Positions 19,698 through 29,942 are shown, counted from the first letter of the stretch. The stretch is 64,000 nt of DNA from Bacteroidota bacterium (GCA_016185125.1 JACPOC010000041.1:1-64000), one strand, 5' to 3'. The notes: generated by a model not told the origin, from the sequence alone. Numbers and translations are program-made.

Positions 19698-21161
19698 TTA
19701 TTTTTCTAACGTTTCTTTTACTAATTGATTTAATAATTTCGGATCGGCTTTTCCTTTGCTCAGCCTCATCACTTCACCCACAAACATTCCCAGCAAAGTT
19801 ACCTTGCCGTTTTTATATTCAGTTATTTTTTCGGGATATTTTGCTAAGGCCTGATCTACGAAGCTTTGAAGCTCTCCGCTGTTGCTGTTTTGTAAAAGAT
19901 CTAATTCTTTAGCAAGCTGCTCGGCCGTTTTTTCAGGCTGTTTAACAAGCGCAGGAAATAAGGTTTGAGAAGCAGCCGTATTACTTACTTTTCCCGAATC
20001 TATCAAAGCAATAATTTCCGCTATTTTAGCAGGGCTTAAAGTAAATTGTAAGATTGTTAAAGCGCGTTCATTCAAATAAGCTTTAACCGGACCCATCACC
20101 CAATTGGCCGCACTTTTTTGATTTCCGGTATGTTTAACCAATTCATTAAAGTAAGCGGCAACTTCTTTTCTGTCTATTAATTGCAAAGCATCGTATTCAC
20201 TCAGCTTATATTCTTTGGTATAAATTTTAAATAACTCATCGGGTAAAACCGGTAAGTTCGCTTTTATTGAATTTATATATTCCTGCGTTACATATACGGG
20301 CTGAAGATCGGGCTCAGGAAAATAACGGTAATCGTTGGCGTTCTCTTTGCTGCGCATCGAAAATGTTTTATCATTTACCGCGTCAAAACTTCTGGTTTCA
20401 CCGGCAATTTCTTCTCCCGCTTCAATAAGATCGATCTGCCTTTTCACTTCAAAATCAATTGCGCGCTGAACATTTCTAAAAGAGTTCATGTTCTTTACTT
20501 CTACCTTTTTTCCAAACACTTTAGAACCTTTCAGCATCACCGAAATATTCGCGTCGCATCGCAACGATCCTTCTTCCATATTACCATCGCAAATATCCAG
20601 GTAACGTACCAACTTTCTTACTTCGGTTAAATAAGCGTAGGCTTCTTCACCGCTTTTAATATCGGGTTCGGTAACAATTTCCAGCAGGGGAGTGCCTGCG
20701 CGGTTAAGGTCAACCAGTGTTTCAAAGGGGTCAATATCGTGCTGACTTTTACCCGAATCTTCCTCCATGTGAATGCGCGTTAAATTTACACGCAACTCGC
20801 GATCTTTCATTTTGGCAAGCACATATCCACCCGTGCAAATAGGTGTTTTATCCTGCGTTATCTGATAGCCTTTGGGAAGATCGGCATAAAAATAATTCTT
20901 TCGCGCAAACTGGTTTTCTTCACGGATGTTTGCATTAACCGCAATACCTAATTTAACCGCGAATTCAACCGCGCGTTTATTAATAACAGGCAAAGTTCCG
21001 GGATGCCCAAGAGTAATAACGCTTACATTGGTATTGGGCAGGGCGCCATATTCGGCTACATCGCTGCTGTACATTTTGGTTTTTGTAAGCAATTGAATGT
21101 GGCACTCCAAACCTATTACGGTTTCGTATTTATTGTATACACTCATATAAAGCAGGGGCAA
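19698..21161 (-). CDS. gatB: Asp-tRNA(Asn)/Glu-tRNA(Gln) amidotransferase subunit B
   Basis: VIGLECHIQL, FYADLPKGYQITQ, NRAGTPLLEIVTEPD, RYFPEPDL motifs. Confidence 0.96.
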   Translation of the reverse strand: MPLLYMSVYNKYETVIGLECHIQLLTKTKMYSSDVAEYGALPNTNVSVITLGHPGTLPVINKRAVEFAVKLGIAVNANIREENQFARKNYFYADLPKGYQITQDKTPICTGGYVLAKMKDRELRVNLTRIHMEEDSGKSQHDIDPFETLVDLNRAGTPLLEIVTEPDIKSGEEAYAYLTEVRKLVRYLDICDGNMEEGSLRCDANISVMLKGSKVFGKKVEVKNMNSFRNVQRAIDFEVKRQIDLIEAGEEIAGETRSFDAVNDKTFSMRSKENANDYRYFPEPDLQPVYVTQEYINSIKANLPVLPDELFKIYTKEYKLSEYDALQLIDRKEVAAYFNELVKHTGNQKSAANWVMGPVKAYLNERALTILQFTLSPAKIAEIIALIDSGKVSNTAASQTLFPALVKQPEKTAEQLAKELDLLQNSNSGELQSFVDQALAKYPEKITEYKNGKVTLLGMFVGEVMRLSKGKADPKLLNQLVKETLEK

Positions 21162-21450
21162 AGATACTATTTTTAAGTCTTTTAACCTTAAAATATAAGG
21201 GCGTGCCCTTTCGCTTATTTTTTTATCATAATACCATCACACTGTATAAAACCGTACAATAAACTTGTTCTTTTTCATTTATACTTCTTCAAAAATAGTT
21301 CCGTAGCTTTGGCTATGCAAAATTTAGGCAGGGAACTCAATATTTAAACGGCTCCGTTAAAATTTTAGATAGAAGGGATAAAGGTTTGAAAATCCTGTAT
21401 ATATTTCTCCCCTATTGGCCAAGGAGTATTTTATATTCAAGAAATAAATC

Positions 21451-23190
21451 TTAAACCAAAATTGTTACAGGGTTCTCTAAAAACACTTTTAATGTTTGCA
21501 GAAAAGCTGCTCCGGTTGCGCCGTCCACACTCCGGTGATCGCAGGCCATGCAAAGCTTCATTACATTGCCGGGAACAACAGCCCCGTTCTTAACTACAGG
21601 AATTTGACGAATGGCACCTACCGAAAGAATACACGATTCGGGTGAATTAATAATAGAAGTAAAGGATTCGATCCCAAACATGCCCAAGTTAGAAATGGTA
21701 AAGGTATTTCCTTCCCAATCTGCGGGCTGCAATTTTTTATCTTTTGCTTTTTTACTGAATTCTTTTACTTCGTTACTTATTTGCGATAAGGATTTTTGAT
21801 CGGCAAATCTTACCACAGGAACCAATAAGCCATCTTCTACAGCAATGGCCACGCCAATATGAATGTGGTGATTGATTCTTATTTTGTCTGTCATCCAACT
21901 GCTATTAACGCGCGGATGTTTTTTTAATGCTGCCGCAGCCGCTTTTATAATTAAATCATTAAAAGAAGTTTTTACATCGCTTACTTTATTTATTGCTTCG
22001 CGGCCTAACATGGCGTTATCCATATCCACTTCTATATATAAATAAAAATGTGGTGCTCCGTTTTTGCTTTCTAATAAACGGCGGGCAATGGTTTTACGCA
22101 TTTGCGATGCCGGTTCGTCGGTATAACTTTCCTGTCCTAATGAAACACTGCCACCTGACGACTGCTTATTGCCTGTTGCTGCTGTACTTTCCTTATAATT
22201 TTCAATGTCGGCTTTTGTTATTCGTCCGTTATCTGCGCTTCCTTTTACTTTACTCAGATCAATTCCTTTTTCTTTGGCTAATGCTTTTGCTAAAGGAGAA
22301 GCTTTTATTCTTCCATCCGAAGATTCGCTCTTAGATTTTTCACTATTGTTCGAAATGACAGAGATGTTTGAAGAAGCGTCTTGTTTCCTGTTGTCTTGTT
22401 GTTCTGCTTCTTGCTTGTTATTGTGTGCCTTGCGGTCCTGTTGCCCTGTTTCTTCTTTCTTATTAGCCTGACCCTTATTTCCTGAATCTGCATTTACCGC
22501 TGCCAAAACAGCCTTTACATCTTCATCGCCTTTACCAAAAATAGCAATTACGCTATCTACAGCAACGGCTTTTCCTTCTTCCACACCAATATGTAATATC
22601 ACACCATCTTGAAAAGATTCAAATTCCATGGTGGCTTTATCGGTAGCAATATCCGCGAGCAATTCGCCGCTCTTTACTTTATCGCCAACTTTTTTGTGCC
22701 ATTTTTCAAGCGTTCCCTCGGTCATAGTATCACTCAACTTTGGCATACGCACCACTTGAACGGTGGATGGCAATTGGGTTTTAGATTTGGCATTATCGTT
22801 CGAGATAACATCCTTTTTTGCATCCGTTTTGCTATCTTGGCTGTTGCTGTTTTGCTTCTTGTGGTCCTCGTTCTTGCTGTCTTGTTTATTATCGTCTTGC
22901 TTCTCGGTCTTCCCTCCCGATTCGCCGGAAAGTAATGCCGAAATATCTTCTCCTTCTTTTCCTAAGATAGCGATAACAGAATCCACCGGAACTGAACCTT
23001 TTTCCTGAACACCAATGTGCAATAACACACCATCCTGGAAAGATTCAAATTCCATGGTTGCTTTATCGGTTTCAATATCGGCAAGCAAATCGCCGCTTTT
23101 TACTTTATCGCCCACTTTTTTATGCCACTTGGCCACAACACCTTCTGTCATGGTATCGCTCAGTTTGGGCATTCTTACTATTTCAGCCAT
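21451..23190 (-). CDS. pdhC: Pyruvate dehydrogenase E2 (dihydrolipoamide acetyltransferase), two lipoyl domains
   Basis: Two MPKLSDTM...ETDKATMEFES / ATDKATMEFES lipoyl domains, peripheral-subunit-binding domain, CDHRSVDGATGAAFL catalytic motif. Confidence 0.94.
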   Translation of the reverse strand: MAEIVRMPKLSDTMTEGVVAKWHKKVGDKVKSGDLLADIETDKATMEFESFQDGVLLHIGVQEKGSVPVDSVIAILGKEGEDISALLSGESGGKTEKQDDNKQDSKNEDHKKQNSNSQDSKTDAKKDVISNDNAKSKTQLPSTVQVVRMPKLSDTMTEGTLEKWHKKVGDKVKSGELLADIATDKATMEFESFQDGVILHIGVEEGKAVAVDSVIAIFGKGDEDVKAVLAAVNADSGNKGQANKKEETGQQDRKAHNNKQEAEQQDNRKQDASSNISVISNNSEKSKSESSDGRIKASPLAKALAKEKGIDLSKVKGSADNGRITKADIENYKESTAATGNKQSSGGSVSLGQESYTDEPASQMRKTIARRLLESKNGAPHFYLYIEVDMDNAMLGREAINKVSDVKTSFNDLIIKAAAAALKKHPRVNSSWMTDKIRINHHIHIGVAIAVEDGLLVPVVRFADQKSLSQISNEVKEFSKKAKDKKLQPADWEGNTFTISNLGMFGIESFTSIINSPESCILSVGAIRQIPVVKNGAVVPGNVMKLCMACDHRSVDGATGAAFLQTLKVFLENPVTILV

Positions 23191-23199
23191 ATCTTTATA

Positions 23200-23757
23200 G
23201 TGTTTAGTTCTTAGTGATTAGTTTTTAGTATCACTCCGTTCAAGTTTTTAGTTTTTAGTGATTAGTTTACAGTATTACTTCGTTCTAGTGGTTAGGTTTT
23301 AGTTTTAATAAATTACTATTTATTTTTACTTTCAAATTTTCCTGTGATGTTTTTACTATTTTAGTTAAGATTTTCAATATGTCATTTGATGCTGTTAAGT
23401 GTAATTTTAAGTCAACATCGTACCATTTTGATTCGTTCAAAAGTTTTAACCAGTAAGATGTTTCACGGGCTTCTTTTGACGCGATTGACATTTTTGTAAT
23501 GAAATCCTTTTTTGTTTGTCCCGCGCTTCCTTCATTTACGTTAGCGCCAATAGAAGTTGCGCTTCGTAAAAGTTGCCTTAATATTGGGTTATTGTCAACT
23601 TTATAAAGTTTTCTATATAATGCAATAATCAACAAAGAAAATTTAAAAGATTTCTCCTGAATTATACTTTCCTTATACGATTCTTCCATATTAAAAACTA
23701 AAGATTATAAAACCGAAACATTTAATTAAATACTAAAAACTAAACACTAATAACTCC
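23200..23757. repeat. Insert bounded by inverted repeats around the four-helix-bundle gene
   Basis: Left TTAGTGATTAGTTTTTAGTA (23211-23230) against right TACTAAAAACTAAACACTAA (23731-23750): 19/20 complementary; the left side also carries a tandem partial copy (23255-23277). Confidence 0.7.
23285..23689 (-). CDS. Four-helix-bundle protein (23S rRNA intervening-sequence protein family)
   Basis: LLRSATSIGANVNEGSAGQTKKDFITKMSIASKEARETSYWLKLL signature. Confidence 0.9.
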   Translation of the reverse strand: MEESYKESIIQEKSFKFSLLIIALYRKLYKVDNNPILRQLLRSATSIGANVNEGSAGQTKKDFITKMSIASKEARETSYWLKLLNESKWYDVDLKLHLTASNDILKILTKIVKTSQENLKVKINSNLLKLKPNH

Positions 23758-23763
23758 TTTAAA

Positions 23764-24777
23764 TTACAGTTCTATAAAAGGATAATTGGGTTCCGCATAA
23801 ACATCTTTGTAAAGCTCATCGGGCTCGGGGTAAGCACTTTCTTCGGCAAATTTAATACTCTCATCAACCAGGGCTTTTACCTTTGCTTCAGCTTCTTCAA
23901 TTCCCGCATCATCTATCCATTTATTTTTTTTCATGGTATCCAGTACTTTTTCAATAGGATCCTGTTTTTGATATTCTTTAACCTCGTCTTTTGTACGATA
24001 GGTTTGAGCATCACTCATACTATGTCCTTTATAACGGTAAGTTTTCATTTCTAAAAAAGTTGGGCCATCGCCTCTGCGGGCGCGGTCTACTGCTTCTTCC
24101 ATGGCTTCGTGAACGGCTTCAACGGTTAGGCCGTCAACCGGTTTGCTTGGCATATCGTAAGCTAAACCTAATTTCCATAATTCGTGCACGTTACTGGTGC
24201 GTTCTACCGAAGTTCCCATGGCATACATATTATTTTCTACAATAAAAACTACGGGTAATTTCCAGGTCATGGCCATGTTAAAGGCTTCGTGCAAAGCTCC
24301 TTGTCTAACAGCGCCATCGCCCATTGAACAAACGCAAACATTATCAGTGCCGTTATATTTTTCAGCAAAAGCAATACCTGCCCCTAAAGGAACTTGTCCT
24401 CCAACAATTCCGTGCCCGCCAACAAAACCGTGTTCTTTACTAAAAATATGCATGCTTCCGCCTTTGCCTTTGCTGCAGCCTGTAATTTTGGCGTACATTT
24501 CGGCCATTACGTATTTCGGGTGAAGCCCTAAACCAATAGGGTGAGCATGATCGCGGTAAGCGGTAATATGTTTATCGCCTTTTTTAGTGGCGCTTACGGT
24601 TCCGGCTACAATAGCTTCCTGCCCAATGTAAAGGTGACAAAAGCCTTTTATTTTTTGCTGTACATAAACTTGTCCGGTTTTTTCTTCAAACTTACGCATC
24701 AATAGCATAGATTCGTACCAGGCCATGTATTGTTCTTTTGTGAACTTTAATTTCTTTTCTGTTAAAGTCTTTCCCAT
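23764..24777 (-). CDS. pdhA: Pyruvate dehydrogenase E1 component alpha subunit
   Basis: GQEAIVAGT, YRDHAHPIGLG, GGSMHIFS, GDGAVRQGALHEAFNMA, YRYKGHSMSDAQTYR. Confidence 0.95.
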   Translation of the reverse strand: MGKTLTEKKLKFTKEQYMAWYESMLLMRKFEEKTGQVYVQQKIKGFCHLYIGQEAIVAGTVSATKKGDKHITAYRDHAHPIGLGLHPKYVMAEMYAKITGCSKGKGGSMHIFSKEHGFVGGHGIVGGQVPLGAGIAFAEKYNGTDNVCVCSMGDGAVRQGALHEAFNMAMTWKLPVVFIVENNMYAMGTSVERTSNVHELWKLGLAYDMPSKPVDGLTVEAVHEAMEEAVDRARRGDGPTFLEMKTYRYKGHSMSDAQTYRTKDEVKEYQKQDPIEKVLDTMKKNKWIDDAGIEEAEAKVKALVDESIKFAEESAYPEPDELYKDVYAEPNYPFIEL

Positions 24778-24970
24778 GAGATAATATAATGTTACAAAAA
24801 TAGCAGAAAAATGGGAAAACTATCTTTTAGTTGATAGTTTTTAGTTTTTTAGTGATTAGTTGATGATGGTTAATGGCCCCTTTTACATCTTTAAGCACAG
24901 GATTGTTAATTCATTTAAAAACTATCTAACCAAAACTAACGTAATAACAGTAATTTTACACTTAACACCA

Positions 24971-25288
24971 ATGCACCAAGGCCATCTGATTAACGATATT
25001 ATTAACCATTTTGAGGAATTAAATAAGCGTAATGATGCTCAAACCAAAAGCATTATTAATACCATTGCGCGCCTTTGCGGACGAATAAAATTAGATGATA
25101 AAACAAATCAATTACAATTATCTACACTTGTAACTTATATAAAAAGCGCGGAAACAAGTGAAAGCACGTTTTATAAAATGAACAACCCCACTTCTAAAAA
25201 AACCCGGTACAGCCAAAGCTTTTACGATTCTGTAAACGTTTTAAAAAAAGATCTTTTATCTCTTTTAAATATAACGCACGATAAATAA
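24971..25288 (+). CDS. Hypothetical protein
   Basis: ORF; internal ATG at 24971 (MHQGHLINDI) more plausible than 24860. Confidence 0.5.
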   Translation: MHQGHLINDIINHFEELNKRNDAQTKSIINTIARLCGRIKLDDKTNQLQLSTLVTYIKSAETSESTFYKMNNPTSKKTRYSQSFYDSVNVLKKDLLSLLNITHDK

Positions 25289-25296
25289 CTTATTAA

Positions 25297-26334
25297 ATGA
25301 CCCTAACTTTTAAACCCTTTCTTTTAGAATTTAAGCATCCTTTTGGTGTTTCATCAAACATACGCACGCACACACCCACTGTTTTTACACGTATTGAACA
25401 CAAAGGGCTTTTTGGCTACGGCGAGGCTTGTTTGCCCGAATATTTAGGCGATACTACCCAAAATACATTGCAGTTTTTGGAGCAAGCAAAAGCAATTATT
25501 GATGCGCTTGATTCTTCCTTTGACCCAAAAGAAGTTTTTCATCAAATTGATTGTTTATCTGAAGGAAATAATCCTGCCAAAGCCGCTATTGATATTGCCA
25601 TTAGCGATTTACGCGGAAAAATATCCGATAAACCTTTTTACGAATTAATGGGTTTTGGAAAAAGCGTTCCTGTGGCAACTTCCTGCACCATCGGTATTGA
25701 TGATATTGCTATGATCGAGCAAAAAATTGAAGAAGCCGATGAGTTTTCGATCTTAAAAATAAAAGCAGGCACAGCCGACGATAAAAAATTGATTGAAACC
25801 ATTAGAAAATATACAGATAAACCTTTGTATGTAGATGTAAATCAGGGTTGGAAGGATAAAAAAGCGGTGTTGCACATGCTGGAATGGCTTTATACTAAAA
25901 ACGTGTTGCTGGTAGAGCAACCCATGCCGGTGGAAATGGCGGAAGAAATGCAATGGGTTACTGCTAAAAGCCCTATTCCAACAATTGCAGATGAAAGTGT
26001 AAAACGATTAAAGGATATGGAAAAGGCGAAGGGAATATTTACCGGCGTAAATATTAAGCTCATGAAATCGGCCGGCTTAACGGGCGCGCGCGAAATGATA
26101 ACTTACGCCAAACAAAACGATATGGAAATTATGCTGGGCTGCATGGCCGAAAGCTCCTGCGCCACATCCGCCATGGCCCAATTTATGAAATCGGCGGATT
26201 ATATTGATTTGGATGCGCCTAATTTGATAAAAAACGACCCGTTTACAGGTGTTGTGTATAACGACGGCAAAGTTATTTTGAATGATTTGCCCGGTATTGG
26301 GGTGGAATTGAAGGACAGTAGCTTTTTTGATTAA
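25297..26334 (+). CDS. Dipeptide epimerase (enolase superfamily, L-Ala-D/L-Glu epimerase-like)
   Basis: ILKIKAG, VDVNQGW, VEQPMP, ADESVK, NIKLMKSAG, GCMAESS motifs. Confidence 0.85.
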   Translation: MTLTFKPFLLEFKHPFGVSSNIRTHTPTVFTRIEHKGLFGYGEACLPEYLGDTTQNTLQFLEQAKAIIDALDSSFDPKEVFHQIDCLSEGNNPAKAAIDIAISDLRGKISDKPFYELMGFGKSVPVATSCTIGIDDIAMIEQKIEEADEFSILKIKAGTADDKKLIETIRKYTDKPLYVDVNQGWKDKKAVLHMLEWLYTKNVLLVEQPMPVEMAEEMQWVTAKSPIPTIADESVKRLKDMEKAKGIFTGVNIKLMKSAGLTGAREMITYAKQNDMEIMLGCMAESSCATSAMAQFMKSADYIDLDAPNLIKNDPFTGVVYNDGKVILNDLPGIGVELKDSSFFD

Positions 26335-26360
26335 TTTATTAAAATCAGTTTTTAATTCTT

Positions 26361-27040
26361 CCGTCACGATTTAGATTCATCCGTCACGATTTAGATTGTT
26401 CCGTCACGGTTTAGATTGTTCCGTCACGATTTAGATTGTTCCGTCACGATTTAGATTCTTCCGTCACGATTTAGATTGTTCCGTCACGATTTAGATTGTT
26501 CCGTCAAAATTTAGATTGTTCCGTCACGGTTTAGATTGTTCCGTCACGGTTTAGATTCATCCGTCACGATTTAGATTGTTCCGTCACGATTTAGATTCAT
26601 CCGTCACGATTTAGATTCATCCGTCAAAATTTAGATTGTTCCGTCACGATTTAGATTGTTCCGTCACGATTTAGATTGATCCGTCAAAATTTAGATTCTT
26701 CCGTCAAAATTTAGATTGTTCCGTCACGATTTAGATTGATCCGTCAAAATTTAGATTGTTCCGTCACGATTTAGATTCATCCGTCACGATTTAGATTGTT
26801 CCGTCACGATTTAGATTGATCCGTCACGATTTAGATTGTTCCGTCACGATTTAGATTCATCCGTCACGATTTAGATTGTTCCGTCACGATTTAGATTGTT
26901 CCGTCACGATTTAGATTGTTCCGTCACGATTTAGATTGATCCGTCACGATTTAGATTGTTCCGTCACGATTTAGATTCTTCCGTCACGATTTAGATTGTT
27001 CCGTCACGATTTAGATTGTTCCGTCACGATTTAGATGGAT
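26361..27040. repeat. Minisatellite, 34 x 20 bp (CCGTCACGATTTAGATTNNN)
   Basis: Direct reading: strict 20-bp period, no indel over 680 bp; preceded by a partial unit (ttaattctt). Confidence 0.98.
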
Positions 27041-27140
27041 TGGGAATTGTAGAATTTGATTGCAAACGATAAAATGGGGGCAGAATCTACTGATTTTACC
27101 GCCATATTAAGAATATTTACACAAATACGCCAAATAATTC

Positions 27141-27148
27141 TAATTTTG
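27141..27148 (+). promoter_or_regulatory. TAnnTTTG -7 element upstream of algI-like gene
   Basis: TAATTTTG 16 nt upstream of the ATG; no clear -33 element. Confidence 0.35.
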
Positions 27149-27163
27149 TGAGCCTTTTCACCT

Positions 27164-28576
27164 ATGGTATTTAGCGGAATAACGTTTTTAATTTATTTTT
27201 TGCCGGTATTTATTTTACTGTACCATTTAACGCCCCATAAATTCAAAAACGCCCTTATTTTAATTGCCAGCATTTATTTTTACAGTTGGGGCGCACCAAA
27301 ATTTATTTTTGTAATACTTGGCACCACCTTCTTGGATTTCTTTTTGGTAAAAGCCATGCACGGGCAGAAAACTAAAAGTGCCAAGAACAGGTTTTTGGTT
27401 ATTTCAATTATATTAAATGTTGGTTTACTCTTCTATTTTAAATACTGTAACTTTTTTATTGAAAATATTAACGCCATTGCCGGAACGGAGATTACTTGGT
27501 TAAAAGTGGTTCTTCCCATAGGTATTTCGTTTTATACTTTTGAGAGTTTAACCTATGTAATTGATGTTTACCGCGGTATCCACAAGCCTTTAAAAAACTT
27601 TTGGCACTATCAAACTTACATTTTAATGTTCCCTAAATTAATAGCGGGTCCAATTGTTCGTTATCATGATATTGCCGATCAAATTACTAATAGAGAAAAA
27701 AATTATACGCCGGATGTTAAGATCAGTGGCTTTCTTATTTTTTGCATTGGCTTAGCCAAAAAAACAATTATTGCCAATACTTTGGGCATGCAGGCCGATG
27801 CTGTTTTTAAATTAGCACCCGAGCAAATAGATACCCTTGCCGCTTGGATAGGCGCCTTGGCTTATACCTTTCAAATTTATTTTGATTTCAGCGGCTACAG
27901 CGATATGGCCATAGGCCTTGGAAAAATAATGGGTTTTAAATTGCCCGAAAATTTTAACAATCCTTATATCTCGGCAAGCATTACCGAATTTTGGCGCAGA
28001 TGGCACATTACGCTTGGAACTTGGATGAAACACTATTTATACATTCCTTTAGGGGGTAATAAAGTTTCTGAAGCAAAACTTTACCGCAACTTAATTATTG
28101 TTTTTTTGCTTTCCGGCTTTTGGCACGGCGCCGGCTGGAATTTTATTTTGTGGGGCGCTTATCACGGATTGTTTCTTGTGCTTGAAAGATTATTTTTAGG
28201 AAAAGTATTTAATAAACTGGGCAAGATAATTTCAGTGCCCATTACGTTTATAATTGTAGTAACAGGCTGGGTGCTTTTCAGGAACGAAGATGTTGGTTAT
28301 GCTTTTACCGTAATAAAAAAGATGTATTCATTTAATTTCTTTGCCGGCAAGTTTGCCATCAATAACGATTTTGTTTGCATGGCAATTGTTGCAGGAATAT
28401 TTTCATTCTTCGCTATCACGCAAAAAACATATTTCATCCAGCAAAAAGTGTATGGCAATATTATTACAAATTCCGGCAAGTGGCTTGCTGCATTGGGCGG
28501 CCTTATTTTATTTTATATTTCACTGAGTTATGTTTCAGCGCTTGAATTTAATCCTTTTATTTATTTCAGGTTTTAA
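27164..28576 (+). CDS. MBOAT-family O-acyltransferase (AlgI-like)
   Basis: Polytopic protein with FYSWGAPKF, LPIGISFYTFESLTYVIDVYRG, FNNPYISASITEFWRRWHITLGTWMKHYLYIPLGGN, SGFWHGAGWNF. Confidence 0.93.
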   Translation: MVFSGITFLIYFLPVFILLYHLTPHKFKNALILIASIYFYSWGAPKFIFVILGTTFLDFFLVKAMHGQKTKSAKNRFLVISIILNVGLLFYFKYCNFFIENINAIAGTEITWLKVVLPIGISFYTFESLTYVIDVYRGIHKPLKNFWHYQTYILMFPKLIAGPIVRYHDIADQITNREKNYTPDVKISGFLIFCIGLAKKTIIANTLGMQADAVFKLAPEQIDTLAAWIGALAYTFQIYFDFSGYSDMAIGLGKIMGFKLPENFNNPYISASITEFWRRWHITLGTWMKHYLYIPLGGNKVSEAKLYRNLIIVFLLSGFWHGAGWNFILWGAYHGLFLVLERLFLGKVFNKLGKIISVPITFIIVVTGWVLFRNEDVGYAFTVIKKMYSFNFFAGKFAINNDFVCMAIVAGIFSFFAITQKTYFIQQKVYGNIITNSGKWLAALGGLILFYISLSYVSALEFNPFIYFRF

Positions 28577-29925
28577 TGGCTATTAAACAGAAAACATATA
28601 CTATCCATTGTGCAATAATTTTGCTGGTTATTTTTTGGCCAATGATGCTTACGTATTTAAAATATTCCAAACGCCAAAAAGTGGATGGGGTAGAGGATAC
28701 ATCTTACAATAAACCAAATCTGGTTGGCCTTGTTATAAGCGATGAAAAACCAAAATTTACCTGGGAAAACTGGTTTAACGGCAGCTTTCAAAGCGAAACC
28801 GAAGATTATAATAACGATCATTGGAGCATGAAAGAAAACATGGTTCGATTAAACAACCAGTTTTATTACAAAGCCTTTAACCAAATTCGTGTAAATGGTT
28901 TTGTTATTGGTAAAGAGGATTATGTTTTTAGCGAAGGATATATTTATTCCGCTTTTGGTGATGATTTAATGCCGGAAGAAAAGATAATTACTATGATGCA
29001 AAAGGCAAGAATAGTTCAGGATACTTTAAAGAAAAAAGGGATTGATTTATTATTGGTATTTGCGCCCGGTAAAGGTGAGTATTGCAAAGAGTTTGTAGAG
29101 GATAAATATGTGCACCCTATAAAAAATACCAATCACGATTTGTTCGTTGCAAACAGCAAATCTGCGGGCGTAAATTATCTTGATTTATATACTTATTTTC
29201 AGAACCTAAAGTCAACTTCAAAATATCCATTGTTCCCAAAATTTGGTCACCACTGGAGTTATTATGGCGAGTGCATTGCAGTAGATACTATTCTTAAGCA
29301 TATTGAAAAGCTTCACCATTGTAATTTACCCGATATTAGCTGGAGTAAGGTAGAAGTTGTTGATACTGCCCGCAACCGTGATGCTGATGTTTTAAAAAGC
29401 ATGAATTTGTGGAAAAACCCGGAGCAAAACATGAAGCTGGCTTATCCCGAAGTGTTATTTGAAACCGACAGTTTAAAAAATAACAAAAGAGTTTTAACCA
29501 TCAGCGACAGTTATTGGTATGGTCCGGTTTACCTGGGTGTGCCTCAAAATTGTTTTGCCGGAGGAAAATTTTGGTACTATTATAATAAGATTGTTCCCCG
29601 CCCGGATGATGGAACCGCGGAAGTTTGGCAATTGGATTTAAAACAGCAAATAGAAAGCAATGAAGTAATAATGCTTTTATATTCCGACGGAAACTTGCCC
29701 ACCTTTGGCAATAATTTTATTAACGATGCTTATGAATTATATACTTCTCCAAAAACTTATTACGCGCATAACGAGCGTAACAAACAAATACAGACCTTTG
29801 CAAAGCAAATAAGAGAAACCCCGGGATTATTAAAAAAAGCAACACAACGTAGCAAAGATTACAGCATAGCATTAGACAGTGCAATACGGTATGATGCCAT
29901 GAAATTTGCCGGAATGATTAAATAA
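28576..29925 (+). CDS. AlgJ/AlgX-like SGNH hydrolase-type protein, acetylation partner of the MBOAT protein
   Basis: Adjacent and overlapping the AlgI-like gene; DGHW-like region KFGHHWSYYGE, LTISDSYW. Confidence 0.75.
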   Translation: MAIKQKTYTIHCAIILLVIFWPMMLTYLKYSKRQKVDGVEDTSYNKPNLVGLVISDEKPKFTWENWFNGSFQSETEDYNNDHWSMKENMVRLNNQFYYKAFNQIRVNGFVIGKEDYVFSEGYIYSAFGDDLMPEEKIITMMQKARIVQDTLKKKGIDLLLVFAPGKGEYCKEFVEDKYVHPIKNTNHDLFVANSKSAGVNYLDLYTYFQNLKSTSKYPLFPKFGHHWSYYGECIAVDTILKHIEKLHHCNLPDISWSKVEVVDTARNRDADVLKSMNLWKNPEQNMKLAYPEVLFETDSLKNNKRVLTISDSYWYGPVYLGVPQNCFAGGKFWYYYNKIVPRPDDGTAEVWQLDLKQQIESNEVIMLLYSDGNLPTFGNNFINDAYELYTSPKTYYAHNERNKQIQTFAKQIRETPGLLKKATQRSKDYSIALDSAIRYDAMKFAGMIK

Positions 29926-29942
29926 GAATTAAAAATTTAGAA

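Noticed and set aside
26361-27040. CRISPR array
   Set aside because: Units are contiguous 20-bp repeats with no unique spacers, and no cas genes are present
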